From positions 1-64,000 of the forward strand of contig RPFO01002220.1 of assembly GCA_009746045.1 (NCBI GenBank): a stretch of DNA of 64,000 bases, written 5' to 3'. A program made the position numbers and the translations under genes. Source of the stretch: Mesostigma viride (lineage: Eukaryota > Streptophyta > Mesostigmatophyceae > Mesostigmatales > Mesostigmataceae). This document shows positions 37,184-49,658 of this stretch, in pieces; position 1 is the first letter of the stretch; the number at the start of each line of letters is the position of its first letter. The notes beneath the pieces are model-generated. The model saw nothing but the letters and a program-made list of their open reading frames with translations, had not been told where the DNA came from and made no database searches.

Positions 37184-38809
37184 TCATGCCTTGGAAGACG
37201 ATGCACGCGCCCGCTTGGTTGCGTCGGCTGTGGTGACCGCTGGCTGCGCCCGTTTGGCCGAGGGGTCGTCCTGCGCTGGCGCTTCCTCGAGAGAGCCAGT
37301 TGAGGAGGGCATCATGTCGAGATCATGGGGTAGGGCCGGCAGCCGTGCCGCCGGATCAGACGGTGACGGCTGGTTGTGCGCTCCCGGGGGATCCACGTAG
37401 TTCGCCCCGGGGACGCGTCGGAGGATGCTCTTGAGTTGGGCCGACGTAACCCCGATGGATTTCAGTGCGGCCTCCTTGTTGGTCCAGACCAAGCGAGCCC
37501 CGGCTGTTGCGAAGTCTCCTTCCTTGGATGTGAGGCATGGCACTAGTGTTTTCAGGATATAGATGGTGCCAGCCCTGGGGCGGTAGTCAATTGAAGCGTC
37601 TAACATGATGGACAGCCGGCGCTCGTTTCGCGAGACTTGTACAAGCGTGTCGAGCTGGTTACGTTTGAGAAAGTCCTCCGTTTCCGTCCAGATGTCAAGT
37701 GGCCGCCCTGTCCTAGCCCCCATGGGCTTGTGCATCAACAAGCTGGGGCTGTTATCCGCAGCGACGGTGCAGAGTACCTTGTTGGGTTGATTGGCCGAGG
37801 TGATGTATGGGTAGAGGTGGCTGCCCACCGAGGCGTCCTTGGGGATGTCTAGTTGTTGCAGATCCCATTCGCCGTAGCCGCCCATGATGTAGCGGTTGAT
37901 GAGCACGTGCGGTGGGACCGCCTCTGGGGGCGCCGCTGGGTTCTGCTCGGTTTGCAGGCCACCGAGCCGCTGTTGCTTGGCAGCTGCAAGCCTGAGGGCC
38001 TCTGGGCACGCGTTGGATAAATGTTCACGCGAGCACATGCAGGTGATACATAGCAGCGGTTCCATGTTGATTTGGGTAGTCACCCGAGAGTCGGCCAGCT
38101 TAGCAATGTCGAACTCCATGATGGGGATTTGCAGAATGTCCGGTAGGCAGCGTGGCGAGGTGCCGGAATAGCCGCCGGGGCACCCGTAGATCTGCCCAGT
38201 GCCGTTCAGTCCGAGCCCTTGGTCCGGTTCGAACCGGGGCGTGTAGCTGCAGACAATGCTGTAGGCTTGGTAGGAGTTGCCACCACCCGTGCGAGGAAGG
38301 TCCTCCACCTTGTTGGGCAGGTTCAACCCATGAAGCGATCCGTAGGGCTTAAAGATTTCATTCAGGGTCTCTCGAGTCCGGATCCGGCCAGGGACGTTGT
38401 GCAGGGTCAAGTGGTATGTCCCCGCCAGGTCTGTATGGCGCCAATAGCGTACCGGGATAAATGTTCCGCCCACGGTGACCCCAGGGTGGGAGTTAACCGT
38501 TGTGAGGGTGTCCAGGACCGATTTGGCTGTCTCCGGAGTAAAGAAACAGATCTCAATGTTGGGGTGGCCCTTGAGACCCTGAATCACCTGGCCTGAACGC
38601 CCTGCCACGGTAGCGGCGGCTGCACGTTTATCCGCTTGAGAAAGCTGCTTGCCCTGGACCTCGAGGACGAGCATGCGTTTGCTCATATTAGCGTAGCTGG
38701 AGGCCAACACTGGAGTCCATGGGATTTTTCCCGCCGCCAGCGCTTGTAGGTCACCCTGGGGTTGTGCCAGCCGAAGGCGTTCCTCCCAGGAGGGATCGGG
38801 GTTTGCCAT
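37184..38809 (-). CDS. LINE ORF1: nucleic-acid-binding (gag-like) protein
   Basis: The protein has 541 residues, starting MANPDPSWEERLRLAQPQGD. ORF1 proteins of LINEs bind element RNA and chaperone it with ORF2. Residues about 90-250 (IEICFFTPETAKSVLDTL; YHLTLHNVPGRIRTRETLNE) resemble an RRM-like, transposase-22-type fold. A zinc knuckle-like motif C-x2-C-x5-H-x4-C (CITCMCSREHLSNAC) lies near residue 260. The C-terminus is Ala/Lys/Arg-rich (KRAQPAVTTADATKRARASS). Assignment rests on the knuckle, the matching strand, and the 59-bp spacing to ORF2 once the nested transposon is removed. Confidence 0.75.
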   Translation of the reverse strand: MANPDPSWEERLRLAQPQGDLQALAAGKIPWTPVLASSYANMSKRMLVLEVQGKQLSQADKRAAAATVAGRSGQVIQGLKGHPNIEICFFTPETAKSVLDTLTTVNSHPGVTVGGTFIPVRYWRHTDLAGTYHLTLHNVPGRIRTRETLNEIFKPYGSLHGLNLPNKVEDLPRTGGGNSYQAYSIVCSYTPRFEPDQGLGLNGTGQIYGCPGGYSGTSPRCLPDILQIPIMEFDIAKLADSRVTTQINMEPLLCITCMCSREHLSNACPEALRLAAAKQQRLGGLQTEQNPAAPPEAVPPHVLINRYIMGGYGEWDLQQLDIPKDASVGSHLYPYITSANQPNKVLCTVAADNSPSLLMHKPMGARTGRPLDIWTETEDFLKRNQLDTLVQVSRNERRLSIMLDASIDYRPRAGTIYILKTLVPCLTSKEGDFATAGARLVWTNKEAALKSIGVTSAQLKSILRRVPGANYVDPPGAHNQPSPSDPAARLPALPHDLDMMPSSTGSLEEAPAQDDPSAKRAQPAVTTADATKRARASSSKA

Positions 38810-39405
38810 CCGGTGTAGTAGGCGGTAATCTGCAGGTATGACAACGAGGACAACAGGAGCAATAAAGAGTTAGATAGCGAAAAAAGGTGTTCCATTCCGG
38901 GGGTTATGCTGGGGGAAAGCCTGCATTGCACCGTCCGTGACTGCAATGTCAGGTTGGGTCTGTATCGGGTGTCATGGTGACTTCCGGTCACCGAGTTATG
39001 CGAGAGCCTGTTCCTCAGCAGGATCGCATGGTTAAAGGTGTAAAGGGTGAGTAGAAACAGCACTACCAGGAAGCGTCCAGCTTCCTGAGCTGTTCTACCA
39101 CTATTCCAGGTCCATTTGTAGTGAGCCGTCACGCTATTCTGTATGCCTCTAGGCATCAGCCGTACTTCCTGTACGCCTTGCCAGCCGACATCACAGATAG
39201 CGTGGCGGCTCAAGGACCAAATGAAAGTTGCTTATATGGGTATCGTTAGACGCACCTTTTCACGGCGAATCCGTTGGTATGTCGCTGGTCGCGGATGGCC
39301 GAAGCTATCGCCTGCTATCCTCTACGCCGCCATAGCCTCGCTACGTTTTTGCCAGAAAACCGGAACCCCTGCTCCGAGGCGTAAACTACAACTACTACTG
39401 TACTG
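38810..39405 (-). other. 5' untranslated region of the LINE
   Basis: The sequence upstream of ORF1 runs to the 17-bp flanking repeat at 39406. It has no ORF with recognisable similarity. Internal promoter elements are expected for a LINE, but none can be identified by eye. Confidence 0.4.
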
Positions 39406-39422
39406 TGGATTTGACCTATATT

Positions 39423-40222
39423 AGTGGTAGAGTGTAAGTAGAATCTAGTAGAGTTAATTGGGTAGGATCGAATCACTATCTACCTACATTAAAGACCGTC
39501 ATACAGTATTAAGATTCTTTAAGATCGTGAGCCCTGGATTGGTCGGACCCCAATCTTAAACGTGCGGGGGGGGGTAATGTACAGGCTCCTGCCTGATGTC
39601 TCCTGGGCCCTGGCTCATTCTCGGCAGCCTCGAGGGCAAAGTCTGGCCCATGCGCTGCCGGTTTACCAAACACACGGGCGCGACTCCGTAGGATTCGCGG
39701 TAGGAACCGGCGTACTGTACTGTAGGAATAGGAATAAAGCAACGGCGAACGCACTGACAACTAAATATTGATCGAGCTTCTGCTTTGTTTGTGTGCTCAG
39801 GATGGAAAGGATTCAGAACTGATGATGTGACCTCGAGTTGCTTTACCACATACCTAAGGATAGACATGGGCTCCGCCGGACAACCTTGTTCTCACGCCGA
39901 CGGGCCACGCACGGTTTTTTGACGCCGTCCGCCGTCCGTTGGCAAATAGGCACGAAGGCTGCATTCCTATTTTACGTTGGTCCGTTGTCGGCCTTCATCA
40001 CTCAATCCAGCTAAGCGTTGCCCGATCGAAGCGCAAGATACAGCCTGGACTACGCAGGCACAGGCGCAGGAAGAAACCCGACCATATTGACGGCTATTAG
40101 AGTGCGTTTCCGTACTACGCAGGCACAGGCGCAGAGACAAATCCTACCATTGATGGCTAGAATGCATTCTCTTACTCTTTCGCTCATGGCGTCCGCTGTT
40201 CGTTGTTCGGGCGCACTCCATA
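39423..40222. other. Upstream region of the DUF3638 gene
   Basis: No gene is recognised. A short direct repeat (TACGCAGGCACAGGCGCAG at about 40049 and 40116) lies upstream. The true first exon or start codon of the next gene may be here. Confidence 0.35.
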
Positions 40223-40945
40223 ATGCATTGGTGCGAAGACAGGAAGATACTGCAAAGTATCTTCCAGTTTAGCGCTTATCCTTTTAATAACGCACAGAAC
40301 AACGCCCAGATCGCGGAGCTATGCGCTCTGTTGCTTCGTTCCGTTCAGGAACCATTTAGTCCACTAGCCGCTTGGCAGTTAGCCAAGGAAGAATATGAAG
40401 CTCTGTTGCAGGCTGCAAAGACTGTAAAAGGCGAATTTTCTGCTGCCTTGGTGACTACAGAATGTCGGGCTGTCCACGACATCATATGGTTTCCAAGTTA
40501 TGGATGTGCCGTGGTGAGTCTGTTCGCCCTGCGCGCCGGCGACGAGATGGTGGCTCCATTGATTGTGGGCCTGGATGGTTGGGACTTCGCCAGCGGTGGG
40601 CCATCCAATGCGCATTATTCTTCCACGGCCCATTCGCACGCCTTGTTGTGCCACCCTGCTGTTCCAAAGGGCAGGTGGCACGAGTTGGTGCGCAATGTCA
40701 ACAAGATGATACAACGAGCAGAAGAACAAGCTCGTAGGACTGGCAAAAGGACGGCAGCAGGGGATCACAAGGGGCACCAAAAAACCCCAGCGTTCATTTG
40801 CAGTGTATTCAGCGATGTTGTGCAGTCCTTATTCACAGGCACAGAATTGGAGACTCATCCAAGGGGAGGATTCACGGATGTCGGCTTGCATACCGGTGGA
40901 GTAGAGAGGGACACGTGCTGGGCGCTGGTGAGGGAGGTGGCCCAG
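40223..40945 (+). CDS. DUF3638-family protein, N-terminal exon
   Basis: The open segment has 241 codons from an ATG at 40223 (MHWCEDRKILQSIFQFSAYP) and ends REVAQ at CAG-GTATGT. The donor is in phase 0, and the acceptor before 42000 is also phase 0, continuing VLLSHVLLLSRDAST. The segment itself has no recognisable domain; it is assigned by splice continuity and the shared Leu-rich helical character. An earlier exon could exist upstream of 40223. Confidence 0.55.
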
Positions 40946-41999
40946 GTATGTTGATTTCCTGGATTGCTGAGTTAACGCACACCGCTGTAACAATGCTGCA
41001 GCCTTGTACCTCGACAAATGTATCTGTTTTCACACATGCATAGTATCATGGGTTGCACCAGCTATTGGCAGGCCATGCACTTGTAGACTCAGCACATGGT
41101 AATGGCTGACTTTCAGTTGCTGTTCTTCTTCATTGTTCAACTTGCTTTTTTGTGTGGCACGCTGAGATTTTGTGTTAACGGTGTCCAAGCGACCTCACCT
41201 GTAATGGGTTGAGGTTCGCTAAACTAGCTGTTATGGGTTGTCAGTTGCTTTTTATGTCAAGATGAGTAATACCCTGGCCCCATTATGATTAAGGATTACA
41301 ATTCATGATAGCTCCCCATTTTGTTTTCTGTTCATTTCGCTGGGCACCTCTGTAAGTTTGTTGGATTGTGGTAGATGCGAGCTCCTTTTCATCTGCTTCG
41401 TCGCAAAGAACCATTTTGACACTAATACAAATTAGATACTCTCATGGCATGATCATTATCGCGTCTGATAGGAACACCTATGTCATCTGTGTATTGGACA
41501 TCTTTTGACACCAATACAAAACCATCATGGGTAGCGGTACCACGCACAAAATATTGCCTTCGTTGCCATGGCAGGGCAGATGGCCTTGGCTGCACACAGC
41601 ATGCCAAGTACACTGTGGTTGTGACTGCCCATGTTACTGAGCCACACGCGACCTATCCTAATTCAGACCACCTGCTCTTAAACACCCCCACTCCTGCCTT
41701 AATATGCTGTCACAGCCATGGCATGATGAACTGTGTTTTGCCCACCCAATGGAGGCATGGGACTAAATGATGGACGCCGTACTACGTGTACTGACTTGTC
41801 CATCACGCGCCTGGCCTGGACATAGCTTGCGTAAGCCAGTTCCATTCCGGCCAACTGAAACTGCTGAATGTTTGCGAGGGCAACCGCGTGCCTACTCCAT
41901 GGCAGCTACGCATTCAAAGGAACATTACCTGATTGTACCCACTTGTCTCATCATCATCGGCTGTGCACCTCTACCTCCTCCCCCCCCCTTTCCCACCAG
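40946..41999 (+). other. Intron 1 of the DUF3638 gene (1,054 bp)
   Basis: The intron starts GTATGTTGATTTCC and ends with a strong polypyrimidine tract and TTTCCCACCAG. Internal short ORFs are ignored. No repeat or mobile element is seen. Confidence 0.6.
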
Positions 42000-44900
42000 G
42001 TCCTCCTGAGCCACGTGCTGCTGCTGTCACGAGACGCCAGCACGCATGGCTTTGCTTCCTCGCCCCTCTCCCCCAAGCAGCTCGTGGCGGTGGCAGAAGC
42101 CAGCATGTGCCTGTGGCTGCTGGAACGCCAGCTGGCGCTGCTGACGCCTGAGACCACGACACCATCATCCGTCACCGTGGTTGTGGACATGCTGGAACAT
42201 ACGGCACTGCTGGGCACTCAGCTGTCAGATTGCGTTTCAGGAAATTTCCAGCCTGCGCCTGCGATGGTGGCAACGGCTGACCATGTTGATGGCTTGCCTG
42301 TCGAACCATTAGACGTTGTCATGGCAAGTCCAACGGGCAGCAGTTCTGGGCATGGTGGTGATGCAGATGTCAGAAGCGGCATCGAGAGGTTTGCAGAGCG
42401 GCTCCAGTCAGCCCGGCTGAAACTAGAAGCATTGCTCCAGGCCAGGGAGCAGATGCGAGCATTACCGTACCAGCTGCCCGCCGAGGAATCTGTGGCAGCG
42501 CCGCGGGTGGAAGAGCCCCGCGTGGTGCTTCCAGCAGCGCCGATGCTGGCTGCCAGTAGCTACTCAGACATACTCGCGGTGGCCAATCAGAACCTGGGCG
42601 GGCTGCCCATCCTTCTCCCGCACGCGTCAGTTCGCTTGGCCCTATCTTGGATGAAACATTCCTGGGCCAAGGTGACCGACACGACCAAAGAGCTGTGGTC
42701 CCAGCTGGCACTGCAGGGGCTCGAGCAGGCGGTGTTTGGTTTTGCCGTGGATGCGAGCGCCAGCGATGGGCCGGGGTGGGTGGATCCTGATGTCACACCG
42801 GGGGAGGTCATGGCCCTGGTGGACAACTATCGGCGCGTGCTGGCAGGGGTGTCTGGCGAGTCGTTTGCGCGGATGCAAGTGGAGGTGCGCAGCCGAGAGA
42901 CGCTGATGGTGTGGGTGGCATTCTGTGTTGCGGATGCCAGGGGATGCGTCGAGTACCCATTGCTGGGGGAGTTTGGCGTGGCGTTGCGATGGGAGGATCT
43001 GCGGCACCTCGTGCTGGGGGACAGGCTGGCGGTGGATGCAGCGCTGGCTGTGGGTGATTACTTGCGTTCGCGGACAGAGATGGGATTGGAAGTGTTCACT
43101 CTGCAAGATGCCGGTGGTGGGTGGCAGATTAACACGATGGCCATGGCAGCAGAGATGGCAGAAGAGAGCAGCTTGAGCCAGCACATCGCTTCCCTGTGGC
43201 GTGCGGAGCAGGAGGATGCGGAGATGCGGGTGCAAGGGCACTGGCAGGAGGTGTTGCGGAAGCAAGCGCTAGTGGTGAAGCTGAGGGAGGAGCTGGCGGA
43301 TCTTGAGAGGAAGCTGGAGGGCTTGCAGAGTGAGCTTCTGAGTGCAACGAATGCCCACGCTGCAGCTTGTGCGCTCTTGAAGGCGTACCCCCATCAGCAA
43401 TTGCGTAAAGGCGGTTTGCAACCATGCTGCCCTCACCATAGCCAGTTCCACGACTCCTGCGCATGGAAGGCGGAGCGTGTTGCGCGTAAAGCTGCGGTCG
43501 ATGCGGCACATAGAATGGTCAGCAGCGCACGGGTTGCAGAGAATATTTGTAACTCCAGGGTGCGAGCGAAGAGGGCAGAGCTCACGGAGGCCAAGAGATC
43601 ACCCGCACCCGTGTTCCAGCCGCTGCCCTCGGATGAGTCAAAAGCCAAGGCGCTGCTCTTCCTGATAAACATGCCCGAGGTGCTGCGGCAGGTGGCACAG
43701 CTGGCATTTACGGCGCAGGAGATGCTGCTGCCGTGCCGTCGGGGCAACGAGGGTAGGGGCGCGGACATCGCTGCCCTGGTCCAAGAGGTGCCTTTTGCAT
43801 TCGAGTGGCATGCGTACTACAACGGCCACCAGGTGTGCGAGTACCACACCCCGGCAGCGACCCGCAAAGGCAGCACAGGAATGGTACTGCTGGGCAGTCG
43901 ACAGCGACCACCGACAACAGTCGGCCCGGCCGATGTGGAGCAATGTCTGCACAAGCACGACGGGATATGGCACCCGGATGGCCTGTCCCCGACCCTGGGC
44001 TGGCAAGGGTGTGGGTGTGCACCAGCTGTCCCGTATGGCCTGTACAACCCCTTTGCCGCCATCCCGCATCAGATGACCGTGGATTACTTCACGGAGCTGC
44101 TGCCAAGCCGCCCTGGCAGCTCGCTCCAGTGGGCGATGCCCCAATACGGCACGGATAACACGGACACGACACGTGGCAACATCGCAATCGCGGAGCAGAT
44201 ATCCCGACCGGCGTGGATGTCCAAGCCGCAGTACCTGGCGTTCGGGGCACTGCGGGCATACCCCAACCAGCAGGTGCGCAAGATGTGCGTCGCGCTGAGG
44301 GACAAGCTGTTGCCGCTGGACCGTCCCGCCGTGCACACGCTGCTGCGGATGGCGGCATACCACCTCGGGGAGCTGGACGTGAACGTCAGTGATGGCGGCA
44401 GCACCTCACTAGCGCGATGGTTTCATTCTAGTAATGCGACCGAGCAGGTCTTCCCCCGCTGGCACACCGACCTGTGGCTGGGTGGCGCCGCGGATGCCTT
44501 GTGCGAGGAGCTGCAAGCATTACTTGAGGAGCTGCGGCCGGCGCCCCGGCGACACAGCGAGCTGATGATACTGGCGGAGGTGGCAGGGTACCTTGGGGAG
44601 AGGCATGAGGCATGCCTCGTGGTGGCCCGGGGATTCGGCGAGGTCGCGCGCAAGTGGGGCGACGAGCTGGAGGGTCAGCTGGCGGAGTCCAGCGCATCAG
44701 CCGCTGCGATATTGAAGCGAGAGGGTGGGCAGAAGCCTGAGCTGCGGGATAGCGACAGTACCGCTCGTTCCCGCCAGGGGCTCTTCTACATGTACGCGTT
44801 GTTGTGCTACCGTTCGGGGCCACTCTCGGTGGCGGATGCCAGAAGCATGGTCGCGCTGATGGTGCTGGTATCCTACATGAAGGTGTTCGAGGATGGAGGT

Positions 44901-47900
44901 GGCGGCGGGGGTGGAGGTGCGGGTGGTGCGACTGCGGCTCTTGCTGTGCGGTGCCACCATGTGATGGCAGGCCGGGTGGGTGACGTGCTCCAGGTGCTAG
45001 GGGACGCCGGGGTCCGGGATCAAGCGCTCACGTCCGCGTTCAAGCTCGCCGTGAGACAGGGCGTCCCTCAAAATCTCTCCTGGGAGCAGGTGGCCGATTC
45101 CCGCGCGTGTTTCCATGCGAGGAGCAACGATGGCCGCCTGTACAGCATCAACGTGCTCACGGGGACAGTGCTGGTGGACGGGACCCCCCCGGGGCGTCTG
45201 CCGGCGGCCATCCTCGAGCACCCGCTTTACAGGGCTGTTTTTGGCGACAAGTCGTTCGAGGTCTGCGTGACGGCAGCCGGCATGTACAGCGTCACACGGG
45301 CGGTGGGTGGGCGCTCGTATGAGTTTGCAATGCTCAAGGGCAGCCGTCTGCTGGTCGTGGAGGTTGATGGGACCGAGGGCGCTGGGGCACGGTTAGAGCT
45401 GTTAGACCCGGAGGAAGGGTGGGCGAGCGACCTGCCTGTTCGGTTCCGACAGCTCCACAGCCACTGGGTGTGTCGTGATTCTACCATCCACCCCGATGGG
45501 ATGCCCTTCGTCGTCTTCCGCCCTCGAGACTTTCGCCAGCGCCAAGTCTCCTTCCTCATGGAGTGCCACGGAGGCGGAACCGGGTCATGCTGGCGTGTGC
45601 CCGACTCGCTGTGCTGGCAACCGTGCGCCGCACTGGTGCAGTCGCTGCGGCCGTGCCTGACCCAGAAACTCGTGCTGGCGCGCGCAGGTGGTGAGGACCC
45701 CTTGCTGCATGTGCTGTCCAAGTTCGAGCCGCTGCGCTTTATTCACATCTTCCAGGAAGACAAGACCTCACAAGGCGACTTCCTCACGGTGCACTTCCAC
45801 CTGCCGCGCCTCAAGCTCGAGTTCCTCCTCAAGGGCGGCCGAGTAGAGTCGATGGACTACCGTGGCTATATCCTGTCATCCAACCAGCAGCTGGTGGGCC
45901 CCATTACGATGCCAGAATTCACACAGTACCTCGTGCTCGAGCGCTCGCCGCCTGTGGGGCCTGCAGAGGCATCCCAGCGACCAGCCACCTTTCTGCTGCC
46001 ATCCGGGCGAGCATCCACGCACGGTCTGCCTGACACCCTGGTGGTCATGCCCCAGGGCCTTGTGGCACGACGCGCGCCAGCATTAGACCAAGAACAGGGT
46101 GGGCTGACCCCTTCGGCGTTCATCGAGCGCGATGATGCCAACTGCAACGCCTCATGGGCCACGCACACATACCACCTCCACGGTCGCTGGCCATTGCTGC
46201 AAGCAGCCACTGTGTCCGCGCGGTTGCAGCTGGCGGCCGCGTACGCCGCGCCAGGGTCCCTGGCGGTGTTCCCAGGCTGCCTGGGGGGCATGGCGGGGCT
46301 CGAGGTCGCGCTGGCCTTGGTGCGCCAGTGCCGCGTGGCCCACCCGCTGGCACCGCGAGACGCCCAGCAGCTGCGGCGGATCGCTGGTTTTGGCGTCCCG
46401 CTACTGCCTGCGCTCACCATCGCCTGTACGGCGCTGGAACGGTCGTCCCTCGAGCTACGGTTCCTGTACACCGAGGGGGTCCCCAGGTGGCGGCAGGGTC
46501 TGGAGGTGGAGTGGACAGCCCCCCACCTGGTGTGCGGCGCCCCCGACGCGCACACGGCGTACATGCACAAGTGCCGGCAGATGCCCGCACATTCGCGGCG
46601 ACGGCTCACAGGGGACGAGGCGGCACAAGAGCTGGGGTTTGGTGACGGTGAGATGTGTGCGGGCACTGCAGCAGGGACCGGGCTGGGTCGGGTCATGCCG
46701 CAGCATGGGGCGCTCGAAGCAGGCGTGTGCCCCGTTGGGGCTGATTACGTCCGCGCTGTGGAAAAGGACCTGCAGGCACTGCGGGAGCAGATCACAACCA
46801 AGAAACGGGAGTCCTCTGCCGCGCCCAAACCCGCATACCCACTATCAACCCCAGGCCCCACGGGGTCATCCTCACGCCTCGGCCTTGCGGGGGGGCGTGA
46901 CCGCATGATGGGCGTGCCAGCCAAAAAGCCCCGGCAGCAAAGCGTGGCGCCAGTGCGCACAGTGCTTGCCACGGAGATGGATGACGAGCTGCGGGCAAGC
47001 TGGGAGCTGCACCACCAGGTGCCTGAGATCACCCTGGGAACCGAAGATCATGGCCAGACGAGGCAATCAACCACGACAGCCAAACCCTTGGGCGATCATT
47101 TCAGGGGACTGCTGGCCCAGGTGTCGGGGGATCGAGCTCGCGTGGAGCGGTTCGTCCTCGAGTCGCTGTCTGACATGCGGTCATCGGGCGGCTGGCACGC
47201 GGCCGCTTGCAGGATGCTGGCGGCTGCTTCCATGCTGCCAGGTGTCACGCTGCGGGACATGGCGCGCATGGCTTGTGACCCGCGCCTGATCGGACAGTTC
47301 AACCCTTTCCTGTCGCAGAGGGCAAAGGAGGCGGTGCTGGGGGCGGTCCTCCTGTGGCTGGAGGTGTGTGTGCTGGAGGATAAGGTGGCCCGACTGCTGG
47401 CGTATGCGACCGGTGGGGACCATCTGCTGCTACTGCAAGAGCTAGAGGTGGTGCGGGAATGGGACGTTTGCAAGCACCCGCACTGGCTCGTGTTCGAGGC
47501 GGAGAACGGGCTCCAGATCCGGCCCAAGCAGCATGCTGTCGCGCGCCACATGATGGACCACCCGGGCGCCATCGTCCAGCTCAACATGGGCGAGGGCAAG
47601 ACGCGCGTCATCCTGCCCATGCTCGTGCTGCACTGGGCAGACGGTCGCAACACAGTGCGGCTAAACTTCCCCACGTCACTCCTCGATGAGGCGCACGACT
47701 ACTTGCACGGGTGCCTGTGTGCGGGCGTGCTGGAACGCCGGCTCACCATTCTCCCCTTCAACCGCGATGTGCAGATCACCGAACGTGGCGCGCGGACGCT
47801 AGCACGCCACGTGCAACTGCTCACCCGGTCGGGGGGCATCCTACTGGCGGCCCCCGAGCACCGCCTCTCCATCAAGCTCAAGTGGCACGAGCTGGCGGCA

Positions 47901-48586
47901 CGGCCGAGCGATGATGCCACACGCCGTCTGTTAGCACAACTTGACAACCGTGACGTCATCGACATCCTTGACGAGAGCGACGACCTGCTGCACCACCGGC
48001 GGGAGCTGGTCTATGCGTGCGGGGCGCCCGTGCCGCTGCCCAACGGGCCCAACCGCTGGACGGCCATGCAGGCGCTGCTGCTGGTGCTCCAACAGGGCAT
48101 TAGGAGCAAGGCAGAGGTCTGGCAGGTGCTCACGCGACCAGGCGTGTGCGTCGGCCTGGAAGCAGACAAGAGCTCTGATTCAGAAGGGCTTGCGGCAGTG
48201 ACAGGTGCCAGTAATAGCGGCAAGGTGGGGCACTTGGCTGGCTGCTCCCATGGGGAGTTCATCCCAGTGCGCCTTGTGCCAGGTGACGCGCTGACCGCCT
48301 GCTTGCCGGAGCTGCGCGTGTGCCTGCTGGGGGGTCTCATGGGCGACCCGCCGTATGAGCTGTCATGGCTGGGTCGGGGTGATGTCGTGAGGGATGCCAG
48401 AATCATGGAGTTTGTGACGGACCCTGCACCAGAGGACGTGTCGGCCCTCCTCGCGTCGATACTACCAGTGGGCAGTCTCCATGAAGACGAGCGTGCGAGT
48501 TTGCTCATGCTGCGGGGCCTGCTCGCGGGAAACTTGCTGTTCCACGAGCTGCAGAAGAGGCACCTGGTTGAGTACGGCGTGGACAG
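42000..48586 (+). CDS. DUF3638/DUF3645 giant protein, main exon
   Basis: This single exon has 6,587 bases (about 2,196 residues). Helical and coiled-coil segments come first (KLREELADLERKLEGLQSEL), then a poly-Gly insert (about 44900-44935). The family core is near the end: VQLNMGEGKTRVILPM (P-loop-like GEGKT, encoded at about 47586), then DILDESDDLLHHRRELVYAC. These match the conserved DUF3638 plan of huge eukaryotic proteins that databases often label ubiquitin hydrolase; that activity is not evident from motifs seen here. The exon ends with ELQKRHLVEYGVD and two bases of an Arg codon at GACAG-GTGGGC. Reading past this donor gives a stop at 48633-48635. Confidence 0.8.
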
Positions 48587-48975
48587 GTGGGCCGGGGGAG
48601 TGCACCTGTCTTTGTCATGCACACTAGTGGAGTAGAGTACGGCGTGGACAGGTGGGGGGGGAGTGCACTTGCCTTTGTCATGCACACTAGTGGAGTAGAG
48701 TACGGCGTGGACAGGTGGGGGGGGAGTGCACTTGCCTTTGTCATGCACACTAGTGGAGTAGAGTACGGCGTGGACAGGTGGGGGGGGAGTGCACTTGCCG
48801 TTGTCACATTAATGGAGTAGAGTACGGCGTGGACAGGTGGGCCGGGGAAGTGCACTTGCCTTTGTCATGCACCCTAGTTGAGTAGAGTACGGCGTGGACA
48901 GGTGGGGGGGGAGTGCACTTGTTGCTGTCATGCCCGTTAGTGGAGTAGAGTACGGCGTGGACACGTGGGCATGGG
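48571..48975 (+). repeat. 63-bp minisatellite duplicating a 5' splice site
   Basis: AGTACGGCGTGGACAGGTGG recurs at 48571, 48636, 48699, 48762, 48821, 48886 and 48949 (the last has CACGTGG), at steps of 59-65 bases. The first copy contains the last 16 bases of the exon and its GTGGGC donor. The later six lie in the intron and repeat the exon end plus donor, separated by TGCACTTGCCTTTGTCATGC. A short in-frame stop (TAG in GTGGAGTAGAG) sits between copies. Confidence 0.9.
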
Positions 48976-49658
48976 TATCTATATGCGGGTACCTATATAC
49001 TGGTTCCTATGCTGCTGGTGGATTGGCTGGACAGTAGATTGATTATCGCTTGCTCTGCCTGGGGTGCGAAGAGTTTGGATCGGCAGCCGTCTGTGCTGGG
49101 TGGGTTTTGAACACTTGGACTCGGTTGTCATAAGAACCGTCTGGAAAGCGAGGGCAGCACTTTTCCTTGAGACGGTATAGGAAAGAAAGTTCCTGCAAGT
49201 AATTTTCTTGCTTCCAAGGCCCGCTCCTCCCGCCTGTGACCTGCGATGTTAAGCTATACAGCGGTTCAAACCACTTGCAGCATGGTATTCCAGACGTGTC
49301 TTGATAGGTGCTTCTTATTAACACCACCATGTTTCTAAACAGCATCGCACAAACATGTCAGAAGAAAATATACACGATAACTCAGAGCCACTGACTTGAG
49401 TTTCAAATGTTGATTCCACCTGCCCGCCTGCCCCTACCCCCCCGCCCGCCCGCCCGCCCGCCCGCCTGTGCCCGCCTGTGCCCGCCCGCCCGCCCGCCCG
49501 CCCGCCCGCCCGCCCGCCCGCCGCCGCCCGCCCGCCGCCGCCGCCCGCCCGCCCGCCCGCCCGCCCGCCCGCCCGCCTCCTTGCCACCTGGTGAACTCCA
49601 CCTGCGATTAAAACCACTATTCTTGCACTTTCATTGGACTTCCACCAAACCTTTGCAG
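48587..49658 (+). other. Intron 2 of the DUF3638 gene (1,072 bp)
   Basis: Starts GTGGGCCGGGG and ends CACCAAACCTTTGCAG. The junction is phase 2: AG + G gives Arg, joining YGVDR to RAGSTRKKRLAVPFRA. This is the usual family sequence (a YGV/I-N/D stretch followed by KRxAVPFRA). The intron holds the splice-site minisatellite and a GC-rich repeat. Confidence 0.75.
49437..49578. repeat. (CCCG)n/(CCG)n GC repeat
   Basis: About 140 bases of CCCGCCCG with CCGCCG and TGTGCCCG interruptions lie within intron 2, about 80 bases upstream of the acceptor. Such a tract could form G-quadruplex or i-motif structures on its strands; this is general knowledge about such sequences, not evidence from this locus. 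Confidence 0.85.
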
